Shown: in pieces, positions 1 through 5,511 of the stretch
Position numbering within the stretch: position 1 is the first letter of the stretch
How the letters are laid out: the number at the start of each line of letters is the position of its first letter
Assembly: GCA_049694275.1 (NCBI GenBank)
Contig: JBAVQS010000085.1
Coordinates: 1 to 8,056, forward strand
From: JBAVQS01 sp049694275
GTDB lineage: Bacteria; Chloroflexota; Anaerolineae; UBA4142; SHND01
DNA length: 8,056 nucleotides
Reading direction: 5' to 3'
Notes under the pieces: model-generated
Told to the model about the DNA's origin: nothing
The model's input: the letters and a program-made list of their open reading frames with translations, nothing else
The model's database searches: none
Program-made: the position numbers and the translations under genes

Positions 1-195
1 ATGGCGAAGGTGAAGCAGAAAGTGTCTGGCTGTTTTCGCAGCAAAGAGGGTGCCAACGTCTTCTGTCAGATTCGGAGCTACATCTCCACTGTCCGCAAAA
101 ATGGTCAGCCCATATTGGCGGCTCTGCAGTTGGCCCTGACCGGGAAACCCTATATTCCACCTGCCCTTGCTCCTCAGCCCGCTTTACTAGGCTGA
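1..195 (+). pseudogene. IS66-family transposase, C-terminal fragment
   Basis: The 64 residues visible resemble the C-terminal end of IS66-type DDE transposases: a basic start (KVKQKVSGCFRS), then FCQIRSYISTVRKNGQ and a short ALQLALTGKPY tail that ends the protein. IS66 transposases are usually about 450-550 residues, so only the extreme C-terminus is here. The catalytic DDE core would lie before the window. The frame is open from base 1, so the ATG at position 1 need not be a start. I see no IS66-type terminal repeat between the TGA stop and base 570. This means either that the right end of the element is lost or that I cannot recognise it. Whether the rest of the gene is intact cannot be judged from this window. 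The family call is by remembered sequence similarity. Confidence 0.7.
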
Positions 196-220
196 GCAGT
201 AACTGCCAGAGGAATTTTAC

Positions 221-247
221 AAAAGCCCTATTTATGGGAGGGCTTTT
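221..247 (+). terminator. Hairpin, possible intrinsic terminator
   Basis: Perfect 9-bp arms AAAAGCCCT (221-229) and AGGGCTTTT (239-247) flank a 9-nt loop. The second arm ends in four T. It lies 25 nt after the IS66 transposase stop, as expected for a rho-independent terminator. The A-rich first arm and T-rich second arm would let it work on both strands. The GC part of the stem is only four pairs, so strength is uncertain. Confidence 0.5.
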
Positions 248-309
248 ATAAAAGAGATCCCGTACTCAAGGGGCAGAATCGGGCGAGATTCGAAGCAAAA
301 AAGCTGGAG

Positions 310-570
310 TTGCAACCTCACATCGATGCCATGCGGAAATTGATTCGCTTTTTTGTCGCACCCGTAGAGGACAAACGGCAGAGGGAGAGAATCGAGGCAG
401 CAATCTGGTACTCTCTTTCGGGCAAGCCACTCGTTCAATCGTTCCTAGAAAAGGATGTTAGAAATTTCTACGGCATACGGCCTGAGCGCGGCGAATCACC
501 GATCATGGTTACGATGAGGTTTCCTACAAAGATCACAGGGTTTGAGATGATTGAATCGATAAAGGTCTAA
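310..570 (+). pseudogene. Orphan ORF fragment, unknown function
   Basis: The frame is open from 196 to 570 with no internal stop, but it has no convincing start. Position 310 is a TTG and 331 an ATG, and neither has a Shine-Dalgarno sequence. The protein is basic, with a central helix-like stretch (QRERIEAAIWYSLSGKP) followed by beta-like segments. The ERIEAAIW segment faintly recalls the region around the conserved Glu of GIY-YIG nucleases, but no GIY or YIG motif is present and I would not assign the family. Its stop codon TAA (568-570) is formed at the left edge of the IS5-family element, so the 3' end is probably cut by that insertion. The 5' end sits next to IS66 debris. It is best read as a leftover piece of a larger gene. 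Confidence 0.35.
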
Positions 571-582
571 GAAAGTGTTTTG
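570..582 (+). repeat. Left terminal inverted repeat of the IS5-family element
   Basis: AGAAAGTGTTTTG is the exact reverse complement of bases 1434-1446. It also supplies the last base of the stop codon of the interrupted left-flank ORF. Confidence 0.85.
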
Positions 583-591
583 AAAATGGTC

Positions 592-600
592 TGGTATACT
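592..600 (+). promoter_or_regulatory. Extended -10 promoter of the IS5 transposase
   Basis: TGGTATACT matches an extended -10 (TGn followed by TATACT, five of six to consensus). It ends only 7 bp before the transposase ATG at 608, so transcription would start at or next to the start codon and give a leaderless or nearly leaderless message. No good -35 is visible inside the terminal repeat, and no Shine-Dalgarno precedes the ATG, which fits this reading. Confidence 0.45.
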
Positions 601-607
601 TACCGAC

Positions 608-1429
608 ATGGAAAAACAACCGCGTAAGGCCTACCAGACCGATCTGACGGAGGAGCAATGGAAACGGATTGAACCACTACTCCCCGCGAAGTCCAGTCCA
701 CGGGGCCGTCCGCGCACTTGGACGCTGCGCGAAATCTTGAATGCCATCTTTTATATCATCCGCAGTGGCTGTGCCTGGCGGTTGATGCCCCATGATTTGC
801 CGCCGTGGCAGACCGTGTACGGGTACTATCGGAAATGGCGCGACGACGGCACGTGGGAAAAGATCAATGCAGACTTGGTCACCCAGGTGCGGGTGCAAGC
901 CGGGCGCGACCCGCACCCGAGTGCGGCCATTATTGACAGCCAGAGCGTCAAGACCGCCGAAGGCGGGGAAGAACGCGGCGTGGATGTCTATAAACAAATT
1001 GCCGGGCGCAAGCGGCATATTGTCGTTGATACGTTGGGGCTGTTGTTGCTGGTGATTGTGCATAGTGCCAGCATCCAAGATGGCGCCGGTGGACAAAAGA
1101 CGTTGCAGGCCTTGTTCGAGAACATCAAGGGGAGTGTGCACAACCGCTGGTGTCGCTTGAAACTGATTTGGGCCGACGGCGGATACAAAGACATCGTGGG
1201 CTGGGTCAAGAAGCAGTGTGGATGGAGGTTGGAAATCGTGCGTCGTCCGGAAGGTGCCAAGGGATTTGTGCTCTTGCCGCGCCGCTGGGTGGTCGAACGC
1301 ACGTTTGCCTGGTTCGGGCGCTATCGCCGGCTGAGTCGTGACTTTGAGCATCAAGTCAAATCTAGCGAAGCGTCTATCTATGCGGCCAGTATCCATCGTA
1401 TGTTACGCCTGTTGACCACCCAAACCTGA
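608..1429 (+). CDS. IS5-family DDE transposase
   Basis: This 273-residue enzyme catalyses cut-and-paste or copy-type movement of the surrounding element by binding its terminal repeats and cleaving DNA with an RNase H-fold DDE active site. The N-terminal part (about residues 10-100) is the IS5 DUF4096-type DNA-binding region, with LTEEQWKRIEPLLP, GRPRTWTLREILNAIFY and the SGCAWRLMPHDLPPWQTVY block. The catalytic triad is visible as D110 (IIDSQSVKT), D190 (WADGGY) and E230 (VVERTFAWF), followed by the usual RYRRLSRDFE segment. Length and motif order are complete for the family, so the protein is probably active. The ATG at 608 has no ribosome binding site but lies just after an extended -10. 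The ORF occupies almost the entire element. The assignment is secure at family level. Confidence 0.93.
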   Translation: MEKQPRKAYQTDLTEEQWKRIEPLLPAKSSPRGRPRTWTLREILNAIFYIIRSGCAWRLMPHDLPPWQTVYGYYRKWRDDGTWEKINADLVTQVRVQAGRDPHPSAAIIDSQSVKTAEGGEERGVDVYKQIAGRKRHIVVDTLGLLLLVIVHSASIQDGAGGQKTLQALFENIKGSVHNRWCRLKLIWADGGYKDIVGWVKKQCGWRLEIVRRPEGAKGFVLLPRRWVVERTFAWFGRYRRLSRDFEHQVKSSEASIYAASIHRMLRLLTTQT

Positions 1430-1433
1430 ATTC

Positions 1434-1446
1434 CAAAACACTTTCT
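1434..1446 (-). repeat. Right terminal inverted repeat of the IS5-family element
   Basis: CAAAACACTTTCT is the exact complement of the left repeat. It begins 4 bp after the transposase stop codon. The hsdS remnant frame begins right after it. Confidence 0.85.
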
Positions 1447-1448
1447 TA

Positions 1449-1853
1449 AGGCGGGGCGATGTGCTGTTAACCGAAGGGGGAGATTTCGACAAGCTTGGTC
1501 GCGGCGCTATGCTTGAACAAGACCTCCCGAACTGTATCCATCAAAATCATGTCTTTCGGGTACGTACCCATCAAGACAAGCTGATTCCTGTTTTCTTTGC
1601 CAAGTATCTTCTTGGCGGGAATGCCAAGGCATACTTTTTACGCGCAGCCAAGAAAACGACGAACCTCGCGAGTATCAACATGACGCAATTGCGGGGATTA
1701 CCAATTCCTATTCCCCCTCTCCCTCTCCAGCAAGAATTCGCGGCGCGGGTGGCGGAGGTGCAGGCGATGCAAGACAAGCAGGCGCAGAGCCGGCGGCGGC
1801 TGGATGATCTCTTTCAATCTCTGCTGCACCGCGCGTTTAGCGGAGAGTTGTAG
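1449..1853 (+). pseudogene. hsdS: Type I restriction specificity subunit HsdS, 3' remnant
   Basis: HsdS recognises the target DNA for a type I restriction-modification complex (with HsdM and HsdR) through two target-recognition domains separated by long helices. Only the end survives. There is half of one recognition domain, beginning RRGDVLLTEGGDFDKLGRG and continuing through CIHQNHVFRVR and LRGLPIPIPPLPLQQEF. A coiled-coil spacer of about 30 residues and the typical closing LFQSLLHRAFSGEL follow. About 135 codons remain of a usual 380-450. The frame opens straight out of the right end of the IS5-family element, and the conserved GDVLLTEGGD motif sits four codons inside it, so insertion removed or separated the 5' part. 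A GTG at 1461 could serve as a start but would give a useless fragment. No hsdM or hsdR is in the window. Confidence 0.85.
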
Positions 1854-1893
1854 GGCGTCAACGAATCACAAACGAATAAACGAATAGTGGACC

Positions 1894-2199
1894 TTACGCT
1901 GCTTTGTGAGACCGGATTAATTTGCGGACGGCCACACTGATTTTTGCGTCGAGCGTGCGCAAATACTCTACATCGGACTTGAGCAAGGTGATCGAATGCC
2001 GCTCGACCGGTTCTAAAGCCGGTGGTCGTCCTGCGCCCTGGCGGCGGCCGCCACGATTGGCGCCGAGGATTACTTTCGGACGCCCCGCGAAGCGATTGGG
2101 CTTGGCTTTGCTATAATCCAGGTCGTAATGTGGGAGGAGATCGTCGTCCGCCGTCATCGCGACCGGAATCACCCTCTTAGAACCTTTTTTCTTGTTCAT
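1894..2199 (-). CDS. Putative antitoxin partner of the BrnT-like toxin
   Basis: This small basic protein of 101 residues is encoded immediately after the BrnT-like gene, and its start overlaps the end of that gene by 23 bp. That translational coupling is typical of type II toxin-antitoxin pairs. The N-terminal segment has an acidic patch then LLPHYDLDYSKAKPNRF (about residues 17-38), a style seen in small antitoxin-like proteins. A glycine/arginine linker RGGRRQGAGRPP (49-60) resembles an AT-hook-like minor-groove binder. The C-terminal part (ERHSITLLKSDVEYLRTLDAKISVAVRKLI) has the spacing of a strand followed by two helices, as in ribbon-helix-helix repressors. The role is expected to be toxin neutralisation and autorepression. 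It does not look like classical BrnA, so the family name is left open. The ATG at 2199 is chosen over an upstream in-frame start because AAAGGA lies 11 nt before it. Confidence 0.7.
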   Translation of the reverse strand: MNKKKGSKRVIPVAMTADDDLLPHYDLDYSKAKPNRFAGRPKVILGANRGGRRQGAGRPPALEPVERHSITLLKSDVEYLRTLDAKISVAVRKLIRSHKAA

Positions 2200-2473
2200 A
2201 CTGCTTGTGTTCCTTTCCGTTGGCCAGGCGTGCGCTGATAAGGCGAATGGAATAGGCGCCACGCTCCGTAAAGACAATCAATAACAGGCGATTACGGTTT
2301 GAGTGGCCAATCAGCAGTTCACGTGGCTCGTCGAAAGAATGTGTCTCATCCTCAAAGATCAGCGCCAGGTTATCATCAAACGCAGTGACCGCCTCTTCAA
2401 ACGCGATACGATGCCGTTTGATATTGCGTTCTGCCTTGTCAGCGTCCCACTCGAATTCGATAGGTGGGTTCAT
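2177..2473 (-). CDS. brnT: BrnT-family (DUF497) ribonuclease toxin
   Basis: BrnT toxins are small RelE-fold ribonucleases that inhibit translation and are neutralised by a co-encoded DNA-binding antitoxin. The 98-residue product has the full DUF497 layout: FEWDADKAERNIKRHRIAFEEA (W9, D10, K13, N17, H21, F25, E26) at the N-terminus, then a divergent middle with RELLIGHSNRNRLLLIVFTE, and the C-terminal RLISARLANGKEHKQYE block in which R77, S80 and R82 match conserved positions. Length is normal for the family. The toxin gene comes first and the antitoxin second, the order known for brnTA. No Shine-Dalgarno precedes the ATG, and the predicted promoter is so close that the leader would be only about 10 nt. 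That may keep toxin translation low. Confidence 0.88.
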   Translation of the reverse strand: MNPPIEFEWDADKAERNIKRHRIAFEEAVTAFDDNLALIFEDETHSFDEPRELLIGHSNRNRLLLIVFTERGAYSIRLISARLANGKEHKQYEQEKRF

Positions 2474-2489
2474 AGCCAGAGACTATTTG

Positions 2490-2518
2490 ATATTATCATA
2501 CTTTATTAATGGGGTCAA
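2490..2518 (-). promoter_or_regulatory. Putative promoter of the brnT-antitoxin operon
   Basis: On the minus strand TTGACC (2513-2518) is followed after 17 bp by TAATAT (2490-2495). GATAAT (2492-2497) is an alternative, better -10 with 15-bp spacing. The whole 48-bp gap to the aminotransferase stop is AT-rich compared with the genes around it. It ends 16 bp before the toxin ATG, so the transcript leader would be very short. Confidence 0.5.
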
Positions 2519-2521
2519 GGG

Positions 2522-3772
2522 CTATCCCGCGATCGCTCGCAGGCGCTCCAGCAACCGGTCCACCTCCGCCCGCGTGTTATAGTGCGCGAGGCCGACGCGG
2601 ACCGCGCCGCCCGTCTCTTGCAGGCCGAGGCGCTCCATCACCGCGAGGGCGTAATAGTTCCCGTCCCAGACGTTAATGTTCTCCTCCCCCAATGCGCGGG
2701 CCACCTCCTGCGGCGTGTGTCCCTTGAGGTTGAATGCAACGGTCGGGGTGCGCCGGTCGAACCGGGAGAGGTCGGTGATGCCATAGGTCGTCACGCTCTC
2801 CAGCTTGGCCAGCTCGACCATCAGATGCGTGAACAGCTCTTTTTCATAGGCGTGAATCGCCGCCATGCCGGTTTTCAGGTTCAGGCGGCGGCGGGTGAAT
2901 CCGGGGAAATCCCGGGCGTGCTCGCCGCCGTACTGCGCACCGAGCCCGGCGAGATAGTTCACCGCCGCGGCCGCGCCCGCAATCCCTTCAAAATTCTGTG
3001 TGCCGGTCTCCCACTTTTCGGGCGGCTCGGGGGGTGAAGGGCGGACCTTGTAAGCCTGGAGCCGTTCCAGCAGCTCGTGCTTGCCGTAGAGGATGCCGAG
3101 ATGCGGCCCGCAGAACTTGTAGGCCGAGCAGACGAGGAAATCGCAGTTGAGCGCCTGCACGTCGATTGGAAAATGCGGGGCATAGTGGACCGCATCGATA
3201 TAGACGAACGCGCCCGCCATGTGAGCGAGGTCGGCGATCTGGCGGACGGGGTTGACCGTGCCGACGGCGTTCGAGGCGAGCCCGACGGCCACGACGCGCG
3301 TCTTGTTCGAGAGCTGCTTTTCAAAATCCGCCATGTCGAGCGTGACATCGTCGGTGTGAATATCCACCCATTTGACGACGATCCCGCGCTCTTGCAGCGC
3401 CAGCCAGGGCGAAATGTTGGCGTCGTGGTCCAGCCGCGTGACCATGATCTCGTCCCCCGGCTGGAGCGTGCGGCCGAGGGCGCGGGACATGTGAAAGGTG
3501 AGCGTCGTCATGTTATTGCCAAAGACGATCTCTTCCGGGGCGCGGGCGTTGAAAAAATCGGCGAACGCCTCGCGGGCCGCATGGATGATCTGGTCATTCC
3601 GCTGGCTCGTGGGGAACGCTCCGCCGTGATTGGCGTTCGCGGTGACATAGTAATCGCGGATCGCGTCGATCACCGATTGCGTGACCTGGGTGCCGCCGGG
3701 CCCATCGAAAAAGATCGTGTCGGACTGGAGCGCCGGAAAGTTGGAACGGATCTGCTGAATGTCAATGCTCAA
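2522..3772 (-). CDS. Class V aminotransferase, cysteine desulfurase-like (VC1184 type)
   Basis: This 416-residue PLP enzyme of fold type I belongs to the NifS/SufS/CsdA superfamily, probably the cysteine-desulfurase-like VC1184 subgroup (TIGR01976). Visible landmarks are FFDGPGGTQV (residues 21-30), NNMTTLTFHMSR (86-97), the DHDANISPW block (115-123) and the cofactor Asp in YIDAVHYAPH (D193, with H196). The PLP Schiff-base lysine is K219 in CSAYKFCGPH, followed by GTQNFEGIAG (257-266). I do not see the long Cys-bearing mobile loop of true desulfurases, so the substrate and reaction are uncertain and sulfur transfer should not be assumed. The start is TTG at 3772, chosen because AGAAGGAG sits 7 nt upstream and no ATG or GTG is nearby. 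It lies 18 bp behind the unknown 441-residue gene and is probably co-transcribed with it. Confidence 0.88.
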   Translation of the reverse strand: MSIDIQQIRSNFPALQSDTIFFDGPGGTQVTQSVIDAIRDYYVTANANHGGAFPTSQRNDQIIHAAREAFADFFNARAPEEIVFGNNMTTLTFHMSRALGRTLQPGDEIMVTRLDHDANISPWLALQERGIVVKWVDIHTDDVTLDMADFEKQLSNKTRVVAVGLASNAVGTVNPVRQIADLAHMAGAFVYIDAVHYAPHFPIDVQALNCDFLVCSAYKFCGPHLGILYGKHELLERLQAYKVRPSPPEPPEKWETGTQNFEGIAGAAAAVNYLAGLGAQYGGEHARDFPGFTRRRLNLKTGMAAIHAYEKELFTHLMVELAKLESVTTYGITDLSRFDRRTPTVAFNLKGHTPQEVARALGEENINVWDGNYYALAVMERLGLQETGGAVRVGLAHYNTRAEVDRLLERLRAIAG

Positions 3773-3779
3773 AGGGATG

Positions 3780-3787
3780 CTCCTTCT
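3780..3787 (-). promoter_or_regulatory. Ribosome binding site deciding a TTG start
   Basis: On the minus strand AGAAGGAG ends 7 nt before the TTG at 3772-3770. This is a strong Shine-Dalgarno at good spacing and the reason to accept the rare start codon for the aminotransferase. Confidence 0.7.
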
Positions 3788-3790
3788 GTA

Positions 3791-5116
3791 TTAAATGCTT
3801 CTCACAACGGGGTTTTCACGGAACCATTGCGCTGCGAATTGGCCTTCGTCCCGGCTGGCGCTGTCCACCAGTTTGTTCCAGATGTCGGGCGTAAAAGAGG
3901 CAAGCCGCGTGATCAATTGGCGCTTGGTTGCGCCGTCCACCACCGTGGTCGTAGCCTGGTAGAGCGCGTTGATATCTTGATCGAATTCTATGGCGCAGGC
4001 GAGGAGCAGCCAGCGGTCGTTGTAGGTGAACTGGACAAGCTCTTTTCCTACATAGCCTTCCAGGATGACTTGTCCGCCTGTGGGTAGAGGCGCCTCGACC
4101 GGGGCGATCTCGCCCTTTTGATGGACCAGCTCCTCGACGGTTTCGGCGACGCGCGTGGCGATCTCGCGCGAGACCTGCTGGCGCTCGGCGAGGTAGCCGT
4201 AGAAAGCGGCGACGGTCTTGCCCATGGCCCGCTTTTCCGCAATGGGAAATTCGCCAATGTAAGCGATGGGGAGGAATCGTGTGAGCCAGACGCCGATCTG
4301 GATGGCGCCCGGTTCGCCGAGCTCGCGGACGAGCGAGCGGCTCAGGAAATAATCGAAATGCTCCAGGTGCTCCCAGGCGCGCGCGGCATCCTGGCTCTGT
4401 GCGGCGGTCTCGCGGATGAATGGCTCAACCCACTCGCGTGCAAGCACTGTTTGCCAGGGGGGCGTGTCGTAATGGAGGTCAAGCGCGTCAAGCGTACGGG
4501 CGAGATTATAGTTGCCGAGGGCATCCAGTTTGCCGGCTTGTGGCAGGAGGATTTCGGACAGAGGTGCTCGCAAATCGGTGGGAACGACGGCGACGTGGGT
4601 TTTCTTTTTGCCGATCAGCGCCTGTCCAATGAAAACCAGTCCGTGCACACGCAATTGGCCGAGGGTGGAGGTGGGCGGCTTTTCGTTCCAGAACCATTGG
4701 TCTCCCGTTTGACTGCCAAACTCTTCCGTCAGCGCGGCAAGACGAATCCAGCCCCCCGCGTCGAGGACCCGCTTGAGCTCCAGGCGCTGTTCAATCGGGC
4801 GTTTGGCGATGATTGCGTGGAGACGCACGGGATCAGTCAGCGTCTCGCCAATCTTGGCTGCCTTGAGGTTGCGCCGCCCTTTGCTGGAAAGGTTCAGGCT
4901 GTGGCAGATTGCGTCCACGATCTGGGAGTTGCTCTTGTTGAGCGCCGGCATGAGCGCGGTCGTAATTCGGATCGGCTTGTCGTCCTCTTCATCGCGCCAT
5001 TCTTCCATCATGCGCCAGGTCATGTAATCCATCAGTTCGGGAGGGATCATGCCGGTGTCGGCCAAAACCTGTTGCGCCTGTTCTTCGGCGCGTGTCGCCC
5101 GCCGGGGGTGTAACAT
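3791..5116 (-). CDS. Conserved-looking protein of unknown function, 441 residues
   Basis: I do not recognise this protein. It is soluble-looking, with no signal peptide or membrane segment. It begins with an acidic helical region (AEEQAQQVLADTG, then WRMMEEWRDEEDDKP, residues 10-47). A helix-rich segment with a basic patch SSKGRRNLKAAKIGETLTDP (78-96) follows. Next is a region at about 118-185 (LDAGGWIRLAALTEEFG ... TSTLGQLRVHGLVFIG ... KKKTHVAVVPTDLRAPLSE) that reads like a winged-helix domain with a beta hairpin, recalling helicase-associated XPB-like N-terminal domains only loosely. The C-terminal half is mostly helical with many aromatics. The ATG at 5116 is preferred over an upstream in-frame start because it lies 1 nt after the stop of the DUF4404-like gene, which implies translational coupling. 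A nucleic-acid-related role is a guess from the winged-helix-like segment. Confidence 0.8.
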   Translation of the reverse strand: MLHPRRATRAEEQAQQVLADTGMIPPELMDYMTWRMMEEWRDEEDDKPIRITTALMPALNKSNSQIVDAICHSLNLSSKGRRNLKAAKIGETLTDPVRLHAIIAKRPIEQRLELKRVLDAGGWIRLAALTEEFGSQTGDQWFWNEKPPTSTLGQLRVHGLVFIGQALIGKKKTHVAVVPTDLRAPLSEILLPQAGKLDALGNYNLARTLDALDLHYDTPPWQTVLAREWVEPFIRETAAQSQDAARAWEHLEHFDYFLSRSLVRELGEPGAIQIGVWLTRFLPIAYIGEFPIAEKRAMGKTVAAFYGYLAERQQVSREIATRVAETVEELVHQKGEIAPVEAPLPTGGQVILEGYVGKELVQFTYNDRWLLLACAIEFDQDINALYQATTTVVDGATKRQLITRLASFTPDIWNKLVDSASRDEGQFAAQWFRENPVVRSI

Positions 5117-5117
5117 G

Positions 5118-5390
5118 TTAGATTCCCATTTCGTTGAACCCATCGAGCACGCGCTCGATATACAGCGCAAGCTGGGGATAGGTGCCTTCAAAGTTGACGA
5201 GCGCCGCGCGCAGGCTGGCGGTGAGCCCGTGGTGCTTGCTCACCAGCTCCTGATCCGGGCGCTTGAGCAGCGTCCGAATGTCCTGGTCCAGATCGGCGAG
5301 GACCGCGGCCGTGTCCTCGTCCACGTTCTGCGTCTGTTCGAGCTCGGCGTGCAGCTCTTCGAGGGTCTTGCGGAGTTGTTGGTTGTTCAT
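5118..5390 (-). CDS. DUF4404-like small helical protein
   Basis: The 90-residue product matches the DUF4404 pattern from memory: an N-terminal LRKTLEELHAELEQTQNVDEDTAAVL helix pair, a linking DIRTLLKRPDQE, and the closing FEGTYPQLALYIERVLDGFNEMGI, where the final NMGI-like ending is typical of the family. It is almost entirely helical and acidic, with no catalytic motif, so a small structural or partner protein is likely. Its cellular role is not known to me. The ATG at 5390 is chosen over an earlier in-frame start because AAAGGAG lies 6 nt upstream. It is followed after 1 nt by the 441-residue unknown protein, suggesting the two act together in stoichiometric amounts. Confidence 0.78.
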   Translation of the reverse strand: MNNQQLRKTLEELHAELEQTQNVDEDTAAVLADLDQDIRTLLKRPDQELVSKHHGLTASLRAALVNFEGTYPQLALYIERVLDGFNEMGI

Positions 5391-5465
5391 CGCGGACTCC
5401 TTTGTCATGATTAGAGCGTAGTCACAATTGGGCAAGCACGCGGTATACGAGGCATATTGCTCGTC

Positions 5466-5489
5466 GTGACCACTACTGCTAGTGGACAC
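5466..5489. repeat. Inverted repeat between the nuclease and DUF4404-like genes
   Basis: The arms GTGACCACTA and TAGTGGACAC (one A-A mismatch) flank a 4-nt CTGC loop. It lies 22 bp after the Mrr-like stop and 76 bp before the DUF4404-like start on the minus strand. There is no T-run, so it may be an operator or a weak or factor-dependent terminator rather than a standard intrinsic terminator. Nearby are two GTATAC palindromes (5443-5448 and 5500-5505) and a repeated CTCTATT (5491-5497 and 5507-5513). Confidence 0.45.
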
Positions 5490-5511
5490 ACTCTATTGTG
5501 TATACGCTCTA

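Larger units (their letters stand above)
570..1446 (+). mobile_element. Complete IS5-family insertion sequence (about 877 bp)
   Basis: Two perfect 13-bp terminal inverted repeats, AGAAAGTGTTTTG and its complement, bound a single intact transposase gene. The dinucleotide TA lies outside each end (568-569 and 1447-1448). That is consistent with the 2-bp TA target duplication known for the IS427 subgroup of IS5. Because TA is its own complement, it could equally be an extension of the repeats. Total length and single-ORF layout match small IS5-family elements. The intact ends and ORF suggest recent insertion and a potentially mobile copy. The subgroup is inferred only from the flanking TA. Confidence 0.85.

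Noticed and set aside
196..570. Stop-codon read-through fusing the IS66 fragment to the following open frame
   Set aside because: The IS66 protein ends at its normal C-terminal length and a terminator-like hairpin follows. The shared phase is most simply chance.
677..1396. 239-codon minus-strand ORF inside the IS5-family element
   Set aside because: It is fully antisense to a transposase with intact DDE motifs, and its translation shows no recognisable domain.
568..1448. TA target-site duplication as proof of simple insertion
   Set aside because: TA is self-complementary and may be part of the terminal repeats. The two flanks also do not join into one recognisable gene.
1861..1885. Three ACGAAT copies at 1861, 1872 and 1880
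   Set aside because: The spacing is irregular (11 and 8 bp) and the run is too short to call a repeat array, iteron or CRISPR.
2522..3772. Calling the aminotransferase a true cysteine desulfurase (IscS/SufS)
   Set aside because: The PLP lysine and Asp are present, but the catalytic-cysteine loop was not recognised, and no suf or isc genes are nearby.
3077..5113. Long plus-strand ORFs of 336 and 331 codons antisense to the aminotransferase and the unknown gene
   Set aside because: They mirror real genes on the other strand. Their translations are rich in Arg, Asp and Gly without any family motif, as expected in GC-rich DNA, and they lack ribosome sites.
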